From Platanthera guangdongensis (Eukaryota; Streptophyta; Magnoliopsida; Asparagales; Orchidaceae), in the NCBI GenBank assembly GCA_039583875.1, contig CM077150.1, forward strand, positions 175,159,499 to 175,223,498: a DNA stretch of 64,000 nt. The letters are read 5' to 3'. Below the pieces are notes generated by a model that worked only from the letters and a program-made list of their open reading frames with translations, was not told where the DNA came from and searched no databases. Made by a program: the position numbers and the translations under genes. Positions 20,591 to 31,571 of the stretch are shown one piece after another; positions within the stretch are counted from its first letter, which is position 1, and every line of letters starts with the position of its first letter.

Positions 20591-22080
20591 TTCGCTGGTA
20601 TGCGAGGAGTGAGCGGGACCTTGATGTCTGCACTCCAAGTCGTCAATACTGTTCGGAAAGGTGCAGAGTTATTCTTCACGCTGATTCAGGATGTTGAGCC
20701 AAAGGCCAATGTGAGTGATGTTCTGATTGTATCGAAGTTTGCGGATGTGTTTCCTAAGGATCTTCCTGGGCAACCACCCCAGCGGGAGATCGACTTCACG
20801 ATTGAGTTGGTGCCAGGTGCGAAACCCGTGGCCCACTCGCTATATCGTATCGCGCCAAAGGAAATGGCTGAATTGAAAGTCCAATTGCAACAGTTGCTGG
20901 AGCAGGGATTTACACGCCCAAGTATGTCACCTGTGAGCGCACCTGTTATGTTTGTGAAAAAGAAGGACGGCGGTTTGCGGTTATGTATTGACTACCGTGA
21001 ATTGAATAAGCTGACAGAGAAGAACAACTATCTGTTTCCATGAATAGATGAATTTTTCGATCAACTCGTTGGATCAACCGTCTATTCCAAATTGGATTTG
21101 AAATCTGGATATTACCAGTTGATTATTCGGTAAGGTGACATTCTCAAGACCGCATTTGGAACACGCTACGGTCATTATTAGTTCACGGTAGTGCTGTTTG
21201 GGCTATGTAATGCGCCATCGGTGTTCATGGACCTAATGCACTGAACGTTCCGAGAGTACTTTGACTTGTTCGTGATTGTATTCATTGATGATAGTTTGGT
21301 GAACGCTCAATCGGAAGCTGATCATGCAAACCACTTACGGTTGTTGTTGCATGCCTAGCGAAGGAATAAGCTCTATGCCAAGTTATCAAAGTGAGAATTT
21401 TGACTATCGTCGGTGGCTTTTCTTGGCCATGTGGTAAGTGGAGAGGGCATATCAGTGGATCCGTCAAAGATAAGAGTCATACAAGAGTGGCCGGTGTTGT
21501 CTTTGGTGGCCAAAGTCAGGAGTTTCCTTGGACTGACAGGCTATTATAGACGTTTTGTACAAAACTTCTCGCGGATTGCTTTGCCCCTGACCCCACTGAC
21601 GAGGAAGGATAAGAAGTTCGTTTGGACGTCGGAGTGCGCGCGAGCTTTTGAATAGCTAAAGAGTCATTTGACCACGACACCTGTGTTGACATCTACATGT
21701 GGTACAGACGGCTATGAGATCTATAGAGATGCTTCAGGGAGCGGCTTAGGCTGCGTTCTTCTGTAGTTTGGAAAAGTAATTGCTTATGGTTCACGCCAGT
21801 TAAAAGTTCATGAGTGAAATTATCCCGTCCACGACTTAGAGTTGACGGCGGTGATCTTTGCACTGAAGTTATGGCGGCATTATCTATATGGCATAAAAGT
21901 GGATATCTTTACGGACCATAAGAGCCTAAAGTACTTGTTGGATCAGAAGGATCTGAATATGCGACAACGAAGGTGGATGAAGTTCCTTGGGGACTACACC
22001 TTTGATATTCATTATACTCCCGGGAAGGGAAATGTGGTTGGTGATGCCTTGAGTCGTAGGACTCCGTCAAGGGCAAATTG
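20591..22080 (+). pseudogene. pol: Element C reverse transcriptase and RNase H
   Basis: RT begins in a 147-codon open piece (20600-21040: [36 protein letters not shown]). It continues with stops through KLDLKSGYYQL and the catalytic box [10 protein letters not shown], where both aspartates are kept. [17 protein letters not shown] and SFLGLTGYYRRFVQNFSR follow. RNase H has DASGSGLGCVLL, TAVIFALKLWRHYLYG and [22 protein letters not shown]. Many of the stops are TGA, TAG or TAA where relatives have CGA, CAG or CAA. Confidence 0.88.
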
Positions 22081-23608
22081 GTTGCAGATGCATGATGAAC
22101 GTCTGATCAAGGAGTTGGAAGTGTTAGAGATTTCTTGTGTTGACAAGAATTTCATAGCCAATGCATGCTTAAATTAGACGGAGGTACAATATGACCTTGC
22201 AGACAGGATTCGGCGAGCAACAGAGCTGGATGAAAGTCTCCAAAGCTATGCAAAGGCTGGGCTAGATGGCCAATTCTCCTGGGACGACGACCTTTTCTGA
22301 AAAGAGGGTCGGTTGTGCTTCCCGAGTAGGTGTAAGTTGAGAGAAGATTTGATGTATGAAGCGCAGTTTACAAAATACTCAATTCACCCAGGGAGCGCAA
22401 AGATGTTCAGGGATATGAAAAAGTTGTTCTGGTGGCCAGGACTAAACAAGGACATAGCTCATTACATGGACAAATTTCAAACTTGTGCTTTGGTGAAAGC
22501 AGAATGCCAGAAGCCTAGAGGTTTCTTGAAGTCGTTGTCGATTCTGAAATGGAAGTTTGATGATATTTCAATGGATTTCATGCACGGGTTGCCGAGATCT
22601 CAATGAGGGAATGATTCAATCTGGGTGATTGTAGACCGGTTGACGAAAGTGGCTCACTTCCTTCCAAACAAACGGGATGATTCAGTGGAAAGTTTGGCAA
22701 AACTCTATGTAGAGCAGATCATACGGTTGCACAGTGTTCCTCCTAGCATCGTGAGTGATCATGATGGGCGATTCACATCGAATAATTGGAGGCTAATCCA
22801 TCAATTGTTGGGAACGAAGTTGATGTTCAGTACGACCTTTCATCCCTAAACAGATGGCCAGACTGAGAGGACCAACAAAACAATGGAGGATATGCTCTAA
22901 ATATGCGCCCTGGATTTTTGTAAGAGATGGGAGATCATCTCTATATGGTGGAGTTTGCATATAACAATAACTACCATGCGAGCATCTGTATGGCACCGTT
23001 TGAAGCTTTGTATGGTCATAAATGCCGTACACTGTTAGCTTGGGCAGAAGCAGGTGAATCCAAACTATATAACTGGAGAGAAGTCGATGAAGATAACTCG
23101 ACGATACGCGCTATTCGGGATAGGCTACTGATATCTTAGAATCGACAAGCAAAGTACTACAACGCCAAGCATCGAAACATGGAGTTTGCGGTGGAGATTG
23201 GGTATATTTGAAGATCAAACCTTTCAAAGGCGTGTCCAGGATTCAGCTTCTGAAAAAGTTGAGCACGAGATATCTTGGTCCGTTTGAAGTGGTGGAGTGA
23301 GTTGGGGAAACTGCCTATTGGCTAGCACTTTCGGCATAATTGAGTGGATTGCATGATGTATTTCACATATCTGTGCTTAAGAAAGTCGTCAAAGATTCAG
23401 CTCAAGTGATTGAGAACGATCGTGTGCCGGTTGAGTATGGGCTAACGACGAAGGTTATGTCCATTCAGATCGAGGATCAAGCCGATAAATAGTTGCGGAA
23501 CAAGACAATCGGGATGGTCAAAGTCCGGTGGGACAACTGTGGCAGTGAGGAGATAACATGGGAGCGAGAGAAGACCATGCAAGCTGAATTTCTCGAGCTA
23601 TTTGTGTA
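22081..23608 (+). pseudogene. Element C integrase with chromodomain-like tail
   Basis: The zinc-binding region is present as HPGSAKMFRDMKKLFWWPGL and CALVKAECQKPRG; the usual first cysteine context is changed (FQTCALV). The catalytic core has DFMHGLPRS, then DRLTKVAHFLPN, SDHDGRFTSNNW and, after a TAA, DGQTERTNKTMEDML. A frameshift near 22915 precedes MVEFAYNNNYHASI. The end (GMVKVRWDN...EEITWEREKTMQAEFLELFV, then TAA) is a chromodomain-like module as in element A. It would insert the cDNA; this copy is broken. Confidence 0.85.
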
Positions 23609-23726
23609 AACTGTTGTACAGTGTACCTCTTGTTGTAACAGACATTTTGGAGTTATAACATCTTGTTTATGATTTCCTTACTGTGCGCAAATTTCGGGAC
23701 GAATTTTACTATAAGAAGGGGAGGAT
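23609..23726 (+). other. Element C 3' untranslated region and polypurine tract
   Basis: Contains atttcgggacgaatttta, the post-pol motif seen also in element A, then ataagaaggggaggat directly before TGTAACACCCC. Confidence 0.85.
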
Positions 23727-23769
23727 TGTAACACCCCAAATCCCAAGTTTGGGTTTAAGTAGGGCAACA

Positions 23770-24325
23770 TGGCCTGGGACAGGATCGTTTCCCAAGCCGT
23801 GTCCTGCTCTGTACGGCTGAGCAGCCTGTCGAGTGCTCGACGAAATGCACTAGACGAGTTCTCGAGATGGAACACTACCTGCGACACGGGCGTGTCTGAG
23901 GGTGTGTCCTCCTCTGGTTCTTCGATCTCCACTCGAGTAAATGCGCTCGACGATACTTTAGTGGGGAACACGGCCTATGACACGGGCGTGTCACATGTGA
24001 CACGGGCGTGTCACATGGCCGTGTCTTTCTTCGGAATTGGCCAAGGCCTTGAGGCCTTATGACACGGGTAGGACACAGGGGTGTCTCTAGGGACTCGGCC
24101 TGTGACACCGGCGTGTCACATGGCTGTGTCCTCTTTGGGTGGATTCGGGTGTGTGCTGCCTAAGGTACACGGCCGCAGACACGGGCGTGTCTGAAGGCGT
24201 GTCAGGGCACATGGCCTGTGACATGGGCTTGTCATATGGTCATGTCCTTCTCTGGGTAAGTCGGTTGTGTGACTCTTAAGGTACCCGGCCTGTGACATGG
24301 GCGTGTCACAGGCCATGTCAGCCCA
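23770..24325. repeat. CACGGGCGTG-like motif cluster, element C LTR2
   Basis: Counterpart of the LTR1 cluster, with cgacacgggcgtgtc and cctgtgacatgggcgtgtc copies. Confidence 0.85.
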
Positions 24326-25114
24326 AAAATAGACCTTTGTGGAAAATTTGTGGTCATCCATTTCCTTCACCTGGGATTTGATGGCCCAGGCTTCTCCCTA
24401 CTGCTTTAAGGCCGAAATTGTGAAGAGAATTCTCATTTTTTTGGGCCATTCTCTTTCTACAAGAGCTAGAGTGAAGGGAGAGAAAGGAGGAGGAGGAGAG
24501 AGGAACCAGCCACCGATGGGGCTGCTGAGTTCCCGAGCGAGTCCGAGGTTAGAGTTGTGGAGGCAAAGCCACTGCGGTGCTTTCAAACCGGCTAGAATTT
24601 CATGTCTCCAATGATGTCGTCAAGGGTAGCGATCTTCTTTCTTAGACATGTGAAGTCCTTCCTTTTTGGCATGTGCATGGATTTCCCCAACCAGAGGGTG
24701 GACTGAGAAGGGATTTTGTTGGGTTGATTATTGGAATCCCCAATAGTCTTGCATATAGATCCGAAACTGTGTAGTATGGAATATGCATGTTGTGTGAAGC
24801 CCATCTAGACAGGTTGGTCTAGATTGGTGATGTTTCATTTGCACACCAGAGAAGACTCTGAGGTTAAATGTGTAGTTTGTGGAGTCGATGGGTTGGACCT
24901 ATGAAGGGCAGTAGCAGGAAGTACTGGAGTGGTAGTACAGGAAAATAACCTTATGATGCTTGTGTTGTGTGCTATGGCAAGACCAGTTTTCTAGCACTGC
25001 AGGATGCTGCAGGGTTTGGCCAGAGTTGGGTACAGAAAGTGAGTTCCGCGAAACCGGCTAAGCGATCGTAAAGGACGCTAGTATGAACATCCCTTGTGGA
25101 TTATGAAAGCCGTC

Positions 25115-25210
25115 CCGTGGTGGACATTATGGCTCTTGTGAAGCTAGACCGTGGTGGACATTGTGGCTATTATGAAGTCTGTCCTTGGTGGACAGTGTTG
25201 CTATTGTGAG
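25115..25210 (+). repeat. Three tandem units in element C LTR2
   Basis: Same unit of about 38 bp (gtggtggacattgtggctat) as at 17812-17908. Confidence 0.75.
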
Positions 25211-25581
25211 CTTGATGAGCTCTTGAAAAGGCCTCGTGCCGAACAGGAAAGGTGAAACTGACTCAAGCCTTATATTTGGCCTAGAGTATGTTGGTATTCG
25301 GTGATGGCAAGGCGACTTAAGCAACGGGGGTGGCTGATCCGTACCTTCAGTATGTCCGTCCGACTTGAAGACCTGAAAGTGTGTTCAGTTGGAACGCATA
25401 ATGAGAGTCTTAGGCCTGCGCGCTGGAAAGACTAAATGCCCAATTTTACCGTCGGGTGTTGGACCTGGAATGGTGGTGGGACCCTGGTTTGCCGGTACAC
25501 CAAGAATGTGCCCGGAATCAACGGATCATCGGGCCACGTGGCTGACGGTTGTGATGGATTGTTTGTGCGTGAGAGCACAAT

Positions 25582-25584
<3 letters not shown>

Positions 25585-25672
<88 letters not shown>
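25585..25672. repeat. Expanded (TA)n microsatellite in LTR2
   Basis: About 44 uninterrupted TA units. The same position in LTR1 (18282-18293) has about six. The long low-complexity ORFs here are artefacts of it. Confidence 0.95.
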
Positions 25673-25675
<3 letters not shown>

Positions 25676-26007
25676 TATGAATTGCTATGTCTGCACGGAA
25701 GTAATACCACTGCACTTGGAAATGGGTGTTATAATTGGTCAGCTGAATGCTGACCATTGCCTCGTTTTCCACCGTTTGGTGGGCTGTCCTTGTACAGGTG
25801 CTGGAGAGCCAAGTGGGACACATAAGGGCTGAAGTTCCTACTGCTGTTGTTGCTGCTGCTGCTTGCCCTTGAAGGCTAAGCAAAGAATGTTATGTTTTAT
25901 TCATGTGTGGCCTGCCTGCGCACAGCTGTTTGGAATCCACACTTTGAAAGAGTAACTGTAAGGCCATAAGGACAAACAATGTTGTATTTGTAGACATTCC
26001 TCCGAGA

Positions 26008-26921
26008 GTTAATTGATGATTAAGCTTAACCTATTATAAGAGTGGATGTACCCAAGTTTAGGTGAAGCACTATAAATTCTTGTGTTGTCTGGATTGCTAT
26101 TTTCTTTTGTTTTTTTTTGTTGTGGCTGTCTGTTAGGATTGTTGTTTTAATTTTGTTCCTGCACTAGATTAAATCAGAAGAAAATTTTATAAACCATGAA
26201 TACTCTATTCACCCCCCCCCCCCCACCCCCCTCTAGAGTATTCCTGATCTAACAGCTCACTTTCAATTGGTATCAGAGCTTGGATTCCTTGGTATACACA
26301 AGCTAACCCTTGAACCAAAGATCCTGTGTTAAATCAGATTTCATCTTTTATCTTTATTTTTATTTAGATTATATACACAGCAATGACATAGAACAAAGAC
26401 TATGCGAGCACCAGACCTCCAGTTTACAACCTAAATAGGTTTGCCATCTGGAAGGCAAGAATCAAATTGTATATGAACTCTATTGATGAAGATATCTACA
26501 ATTCCATCTTGACAGGTCCTCCTCAAGCCACTGCTTCTACATCTACAGTAGCCTCAAGCACTAATACAGTTCCACCACCTGAGTGTACTGAGGCTCAGAA
26601 GAAGGCCAAGGTTGCTGATGCCAAGGCAACGAACATACTGGAACAGACTATGTCAGATGATATCTTCCAAAAGTTTGCTGAATGCCCTTCAGCCAAAGCC
26701 ATCTGGGATTCCCTAAACCAAATGGTGGTTGGATCAGTAGATGAAAGAAAGGATAGGAGATCCAACCTCATATCCTTATATGAGAATTTCAAGAAAGAGG
26801 AAGCTGAGTTAGTAGTTGAAATGTATAATAGGTTAAGCTCAATCATCAGTGAGCTCAAAATCTTAGACAAGGAAATCACCCTCACTGAGGTGAATGATAA
26901 GATCCTATTGTGCTTCCGGTA
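26008..26921 (+). mobile_element. Copia (SIRE-like) fragment inside element C LTR2
   Basis: Begins within a copia LTR (gtggatgtacccaagttta, then a C-rich tract, LTR end at about 26254), then a primer site and the first part of gag. It is cut at both ends: no 5' part of the LTR and no pol. It replaces about 75 bp of the host LTR, so it is not a clean insertion. Confidence 0.8.
26268..26279 (+). other. Copia fragment primer-binding site
   Basis: tggtatcagagc, a full match to the usual initiator-methionine tRNA site, 13 bases after the LTR end. Confidence 0.88.
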
Positions 26922-26922
26922 G
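26383..26922 (+). pseudogene. gag: Copia gag, N-terminal fragment
   Basis: ATG at 26383 is followed by a TAG at codon 3, then an otherwise open frame. It carries the copia gag pattern: PPVYNLNRFAIWKARIKLYM, EQTMSDDIFQKFAECPSAKAIWDSL, DERKDRRSNLISLYENFK, VVEMYNRLSSIISEL. Intact gags continue to a zinc knuckle; this one ends at 26922, where element C's LTR resumes. The acidic FKKEEAELVVEMYNRL helix region is typical of SIRE/Tork-type gag. Confidence 0.82.
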
Positions 26923-27053
26923 CATGCTCTGAGTTAGGGTGCGATTATGATTTGCTTTTAACCTGTAACTTCCCTGCCTGTTTTGTGGCATATGGTAAAA
27001 GGCCCCAGCCGGACCTTCTATTGTATACGATATGAACGGATGCAGAAGTTTCA

Positions 27054-27058
27054 CGGAG
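27054..27058. repeat. Target-site duplication of element C, right copy (cggag)
   Basis: Directly after LTR2; pairs with cggcg at 16420-16424. Confidence 0.6.
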
Positions 27059-27483
27059 GAGGTGGATGGAGTTCCTCGGGTAATACACCTTCCAAATCCA
27101 TTATACTCCTGGAAAGGGCAATGTGGTTGAGATGCCTTATGTTGCAGGAATCCGGCAAGGGTAAGTTGGTTGAAGATGCATGATGAGCATATGATCCAAG
27201 AATTGGAGAACATGGACTTTTCTTGTGCGGACAAGAATGTTATTGCAAATATGTGCCTGAACTGGACGGAGGTACAGAATGACCTGGTGGACAGGGTTCG
27301 GAGAGCAATGAAACTTAATCAAAGTCGACAACGCTATGCAGCGGATGGTTAAAATTCCCAATTCTCCTGGAATGAAAGCCTTTTGCAGAAGGATGGTCAT
27401 TTGTGCATCCCGAATGTGGGTAAACTTCGTGAGGAATTGATGTACGAAGCACATTATATAAGGTACTTGTTGGGTACATTATC
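27059..27483 (+). pseudogene. Element B RNase H end and integrase start
   Basis: Resumes the element B reading at RRWMEFLG, with a frameshift, then HYTPGKGNVV*DAL-type RNase H end, MHDEHMIQELENMDFSCADKNVIANMCLNW, and the integrase N-terminus (DGHLCIPNVGKLREELMYEAHY). It parallels element C's 21970-22380 closely. It breaks off at about 27470, before the HHCC histidines, where element D's LTR begins at 27484. The rest of B's integrase and its LTR are not in the window. Confidence 0.82.
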
Positions 27484-28248
27484 TGTTGATGCACGAAAAC
27501 GCAAAGGGGGTCGAGCACCACCAGCTAACGGTTCGAGCACAAGGTAAAAGAAGCGAGAGGAGAGACTGCAAGTAGCAATCTACTAAGCAGATGCGAGCCA
27601 GAAGAATAGCAGGGCCGTGAGCCACGGCAACAACAGACTTCGCCCGTCGCGGCCTGAATGCCTCTCTTGCGACGGGCTTACCTTTTACTGAAGAAAGGTT
27701 TGATTACAAGAAAAAGATGAAGAAGCAAGAGCTGAGCAAGCTGGAGTCCGTAAAGCACGAGATTCGAGTCCGCAGCCTTTAACAAGTAGGATCCTGGGCA
27801 CGAGTCAGCGTTCCTTGGGTGCACCACCTCCCCCCTATTTATAGGATGGGGGCCTGCACAAACATGCAGGGCTAAAATAACCGACTGCCCGGGGTACAGG
27901 AGAACCGGGCTGTGGTGACGGGAAGCAAAAAGAAAGAACACGCCAGTCCGCGCACAAGGGGCAGACAGGGCTCGCGGGCTGGAGCTTCCATCTGCTGCTA
28001 CGAGCCACGATCCTGCTGGAGGACAACAACCTGGGCGGACTGGACATTACGTCCGCCAAAGTAGAGAATTCAGAGACCCAAAGGCATGACGAACCGGGCG
28101 GACAGATCTTTGAGTCCGCCGCTGGGGGATCATCCTTGGTGGCCGATTGCTGCTGCTATGCCGAGCTGGGCGGACTGCCGAACCGTGTCCGCGGATAATG
28201 AAGCAAGTCCTTGACATCTTGCGGGTGTTGCGGATTGAGGGGTTAACA
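27484..28248 (-). repeat. Element D 3' LTR
   Basis: In plus reading it runs TGTTGATGCACG...GGGGTTAACA, 765 bp, the same length as the right copy with several percent differences by eye. It carries five or more GCGGAC/GTCCGC motifs. The adjoining bases on the internal side (minus strand ...TGTGCGGGGATTA) are a plausible polypurine tract. Confidence 0.9.
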
Positions 28249-28336
28249 TAATCCCCGCACATTTTTAAGTTTCCAGAAAACTTCGAAAATGTTTTCTTAA
28301 CCGCCGAGTCCGCATGGCTCATTAATGCCATTAGCG
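28249..28336 (-). other. Element D polypurine side and spacer before antisense promoter
   Basis: Short spacer between the 3' LTR and the antisense TATA box; contains gagtccgcatgg. No ORF. Confidence 0.5.
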
Positions 28337-28347
28337 CTATAAATATT
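28337..28347 (+). promoter_or_regulatory. Antisense TATA box 1 in element D
   Basis: ctataaatatt about 83 bp upstream of the first antisense ATG (28430). The same 11-mer occurs at 30814-30824 before the second antisense gene. Confidence 0.6.
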
Positions 28348-28429
28348 GCTGGAGGGCCTGGAACTGTTAGAAATTCCGATCGATACGGGGCGATATACAC
28401 CACTTGCGGTCTCCATTTTGCAGTTCGGC

Positions 28430-30210
28430 ATGGCAAGGCTTGGCACTTTCTTCATCAGTCTCACTGCAAAAGGCGAGAAAGAACTAACGCCTATGAAGAC
28501 TAAGAAAAAAATAAAGAGAACGACGAGAGGGGATCTTGTCCGCTCTACTGGAGAAAGTTCCCACAGCTAGAAGCCTGCTGAGAAAACGGTCTGCCGCACT
28601 GATATTCCTGTGCGTGAGAAGGTGGATGCCACAGTTCCTCACGCTGAACAGCCATTGAGAAGTGAGAACTTATTAACTATGTCGGACACCGCCCCTTCCC
28701 AGAAAATCGCGAATTCGGCGGACACCGTTGGCGAACTCAATGAGGCCTAAATATCTTTCCCCAACGTCCAGGAGCCCATCATGAACCTTGATGATGATAC
28801 GTGGACTGCAGGAGAATAGGATGGCAAGGACGCGCCTTCAAAGGCATTGATCACTGCGAACCTTGAGACGGGTCCGCGAGAGCCAGCCCGATTCAGGAAA
28901 GGCTGTCGCAGACTCTGCCAAGAAAAGAGCTTCTGGAAAGAAGAGGAAGAGGGATGGCTCGACGGTGGCTAAGCGGGTTGAAAAGAAGTTGCGAGCGATG
29001 AAGGAGAAGAATATCTCCAAGCGGACTGGAGACGCGGACTTGCAGCACAGGCCGCGCGAGAAAGAAGTTCCCGACAGCGACTTAGTTACTCCGGAGGCTC
29101 ACATCAAGGGTGATAATTCCATCTCCACGGTCAGTTTATCAACGGATGAGATACTAGATTCCATTGATGTCCATAAATTTGAGCTGATCAACGAATCCTT
29201 GCTTGGTGCACTGCAGCAACCTGAGGTGGAAATCCTTGGGGTCAAGGGCGGCGAAATCCCCTCTTTATCCGCTGTAGAGGAAAAAGAGAGGGAAAGACTG
29301 AAAGAGAAGATAGAGGAGCAGAAGAAGCAGATCGCTGCCCATGTAGCTACTGTGGAGGCGGCCTCGAAGTATGCCGCAGCGGACAAGAATGCTGAGGATC
29401 TGCGGACTGCAACAGAGCTATTGCGGACAGGTAATCCCCAACCGGCGCCTAAATATTTTAAGCGTCAGTGGCTTTACAGGTCGCTGAGGAGGAAGTTGAG
29501 ACCCATTAAGATCATCACCGAAACTGACAACATTGTCGTTTAAGAAAGTTCTATTGCTGAACAAAGAGTCAAAGTCCATCGTGAGTGGAAGAAGCGGTTA
29601 AGCATCTTTGACCCGGAGCGGGCAAGGCGGCCTGTCTTCTTCGATAGTCGGCAACTCACTGCTGCTTTGTCCAAATGTGATCTTTTTTCCTGATTCTTTG
29701 AGTCCGCCGCGGACTGTGTTTGAGCGTGAAATTGATATTTTTTGCTGCAGGTAGAAAGTCTCCACCGGGCTCCGTCAAGAGTGGGGAGATTGTGGTCACA
29801 CCGAGTACTGGTGTTGATGCGATCTCGCATTAGTAATCCGCAAGAGATGAGCAGCCCAACCTGAGCGACATCAGAGAGTTAGAAAGGAAATTTCAAGATG
29901 AAATTCAGAATATTAAAGCAGAGTTAAAGAAGGCGGAGGAGCGCGAGAAAGCATCCGCGGAGCGCGAGAAAGCCCTAAAGGACCAGATCGCCAGCATCTC
30001 GAGGGCGCTGGAGAGGTCCGATAGGGAGAAGAAGAGGCTCGCTGATGATGTCTGCTTCTACAAGGGCAAGCACTTGGCGTCGACGCGGGAAGAAAAGGGG
30101 AAGCGCCTGTTGAGGTCGCTGAGCAAAGATCGCGATTGCCAGATCGCATTGCTCCGGAGGTCGCAGCACCGGCTAGTGGTGGCAAACAGGCCGCGGATGA
30201 GGAGTTGAGG
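28430..30210 (+). pseudogene. Element D antisense gene 1: coiled-coil protein, degraded
   Basis: Opposite in direction to gag-pol. The first exon-like piece is 28430-28570 (MARLGTFFISLT...KTKKKIKRTTRG), then a stop, serine/acidic pieces (about 28680-28850), a frameshift, and an open 28863-29440. The last has a lysine/arginine-rich start (KKRASGKKRKRDG), an acidic middle and a heptad-rich ERLKEKIEEQKKQIAAHV segment. A further coiled coil, RELERKFQDEIQNIKAEL...REKKRLADD, lies at 29870-30060. GT/AG-like borders flank 29431-29479 and end near 29750 (tttgctgcag), so introns are likely. Tat-lineage elements such as Grande are known to carry antisense ORFs of unknown function. I recognise no catalytic domain; the composition suggests a nuclear or DNA/chromatin-associated protein (inference). 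Confidence 0.55.
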
Positions 30211-30813
30211 CCGGCGATGGAGCCGATGGTTCCCCTTAGTCGGGTAGACTGGTAGGCTGCTCATATGCACCGGACTATCAACTCAATTCATCACCACATT
30301 TGTCGCTTATACAGCGAAGTCATCCAAATAAGCGACCAAGCTGCGCACTTGTGCAGAGATAGGACCGAAAGCCCAACGCGGACGGAGGCCAAAGAATGCT
30401 GAGTCCGCAGAACTACGAACTTGATTTGATTTTGTTGATGTATAATTATATGCATTAAACAATATTCTATGCTGTGAATTGCAATTAACCGTGCTGCGAT
30501 TTATGCGGACTGAATAAGATATCCGCAAATTATGTTGCTAATTTTTGATGTGATCTGCGGCGAACTGTGCGGACAAATGATGTGTCCACTTCTCATAATT
30601 TAACTTGTCTGCAGGTGGGAAATGTCGCGAGCTGAGCGGACTGAAACTGTGTCCACCTTATTTTGTGCTTTGAACTTTGCTTGGCATGTGAATTAAAGTT
30701 TGTGTCCGCGTTATTTTTAATTTTTGCTGCGTGAATAATTGGATTATGGTGGACTATGCGGACTGCAAAAGCGAGCTGTGCGGCCTGGCCAAAAAAGCTG
30801 TTAGGCCCCACTA
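30211..30813 (+). other. Spacer between the two antisense genes of element D
   Basis: AT-rich with no conserved ORF, but holding at least ten GCGGAC/GTCCGC-type motifs, several as inverted pairs (for example about 30503-30530 and 30636-30655). It may be the 3' end of gene 1 plus the upstream region of gene 2. Confidence 0.5.
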
Positions 30814-30824
30814 CTATAAATATT
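30814..30824 (+). promoter_or_regulatory. Antisense TATA box 2 in element D
   Basis: ctataaatatt, identical to 28337-28347, 62 bp before the ATG at 30886. A CT-rich stretch follows, as around plant transcription starts. Confidence 0.65.
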
Positions 30825-31238
30825 CCCCTATTACTTCTTCTATGCAGGAAAACAGTTGAAGCTGAAGACCCTGCGGCCTGCCAAAATGGTGTCCGCCAGG
30901 ACTGATGCTGCAGTTGCTTTTCATGTCGCCGACCACCGAAAGTGCACTCTTGTCCGCCTCCCAGCTCATGAAGAAAGACTAAATTTTTCAACGGCAACTC
31001 AGATCGCCATACCCATTGATCACTTTGACAACGAATTCAAATTTCCGCTACTATGGGAGATCGCCGAAATTTTTGACTATTACAGGATGGTGCCGGGCCA
31101 GCTCGCGCCCAACACTCTTGCTGCTATTTGCCGCTTTATCTCTTACTTGTGGTCTGAGAAGATCGCTTTCTCTATGAACATCTTCCGCAAGATGTTCTCA
31201 GTCCGCTCAATAACCTCATCCGGAGGCCGCCGTTACAC

Positions 31239-31262
31239 GTGAGTAATATACTTTTACTGCAG
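31239..31262 (+). other. 24-nt GT...AG gap in antisense gene 2
   Basis: gtgagtaatat...ttactgcag has perfect splice borders and contains an in-frame TGA, but is only 24 nt. Its removal restores RRYT-GMKVVG in frame. It is shorter than known plant introns, so it may be an internally deleted intron. Confidence 0.5.
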
Positions 31263-31504
31263 AGGGATGAAGGTTGTGGGCCTTCCTAACAAGATCCACA
31301 ACTGGACCTCCAGGTTCTTAATCTTCAAAGGCGACCTAGGGTTCGCGCACACCTATCCGAAAGAGCGCGCAGACTCTGCCTTCAAGAGTGTCCCGCTGGA
31401 TGCGATGGAGTCCGCCATCGCCAAATTCTTAGCCGATGTCAGGCTCGATATTGAATAATACGTTCCGATGTTGGCGAGCTTGGCGGACGTTTCGCGCGAA
31501 GAAA

Positions 31505-31571
31505 GTAAGATTTTGCGAACTCAAGTTTGTATCTATAGCGACTTTTGTATTTAACTCTTCTGCTTTTGCAG
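31505..31571 (+). other. Candidate intron in antisense gene 2 (67 nt)
   Basis: gaaa|gtaagattttgcg...ctgcttttgcag|cgacc. T-rich with a pyrimidine tract; joins the flanking frames (phase 1). Confidence 0.7.

Larger units (their letters stand above)
16425..27053 (+). mobile_element. Element C: Tekay-type Ty3 element nested in B
   Basis: LTR1 16425-18847, primer site at 18849, gag, intron-like gap, protease, RT, RNase H, integrase with chromodomain-like tail, polypurine tract, LTR2 23727-27053. All domains are present in order but with many stop codons. B's RNase H continues on either side, with a near-perfect 5-bp duplication. LTR2 contains a foreign copia scrap. Confidence 0.9.
23727..27053 (+). 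repeat. Element C LTR2 (3'), with foreign copia insert
   Basis: Homologous to LTR1 throughout, from TGTAACACCCC to gcagaagtttca. Between about 26008 and 26921 it is replaced by copia sequence where LTR1 has only about 75 bp (18641-18715). A long TA run is expanded relative to LTR1. Followed by cggag. Confidence 0.88.
14300..27483 (+). mobile_element. Element B: decayed Tekay-type element, split by element C
   Basis: The left part (14300-16424) covers the gag C-terminus to mid RNase H; the right part (27054-27483) resumes in RNase H and runs into the integrase N-terminus. Element C sits between. The left edge is cut by SIRE-1 and the right edge is lost at element D's LTR (27484). No LTR of B is visible. 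It is more decayed than A. Confidence 0.8.

Noticed and set aside
25518..25883. Long ORFs encoding runs of I-Y on both strands
   Set aside because: Translation of a TA microsatellite, not a protein gene.
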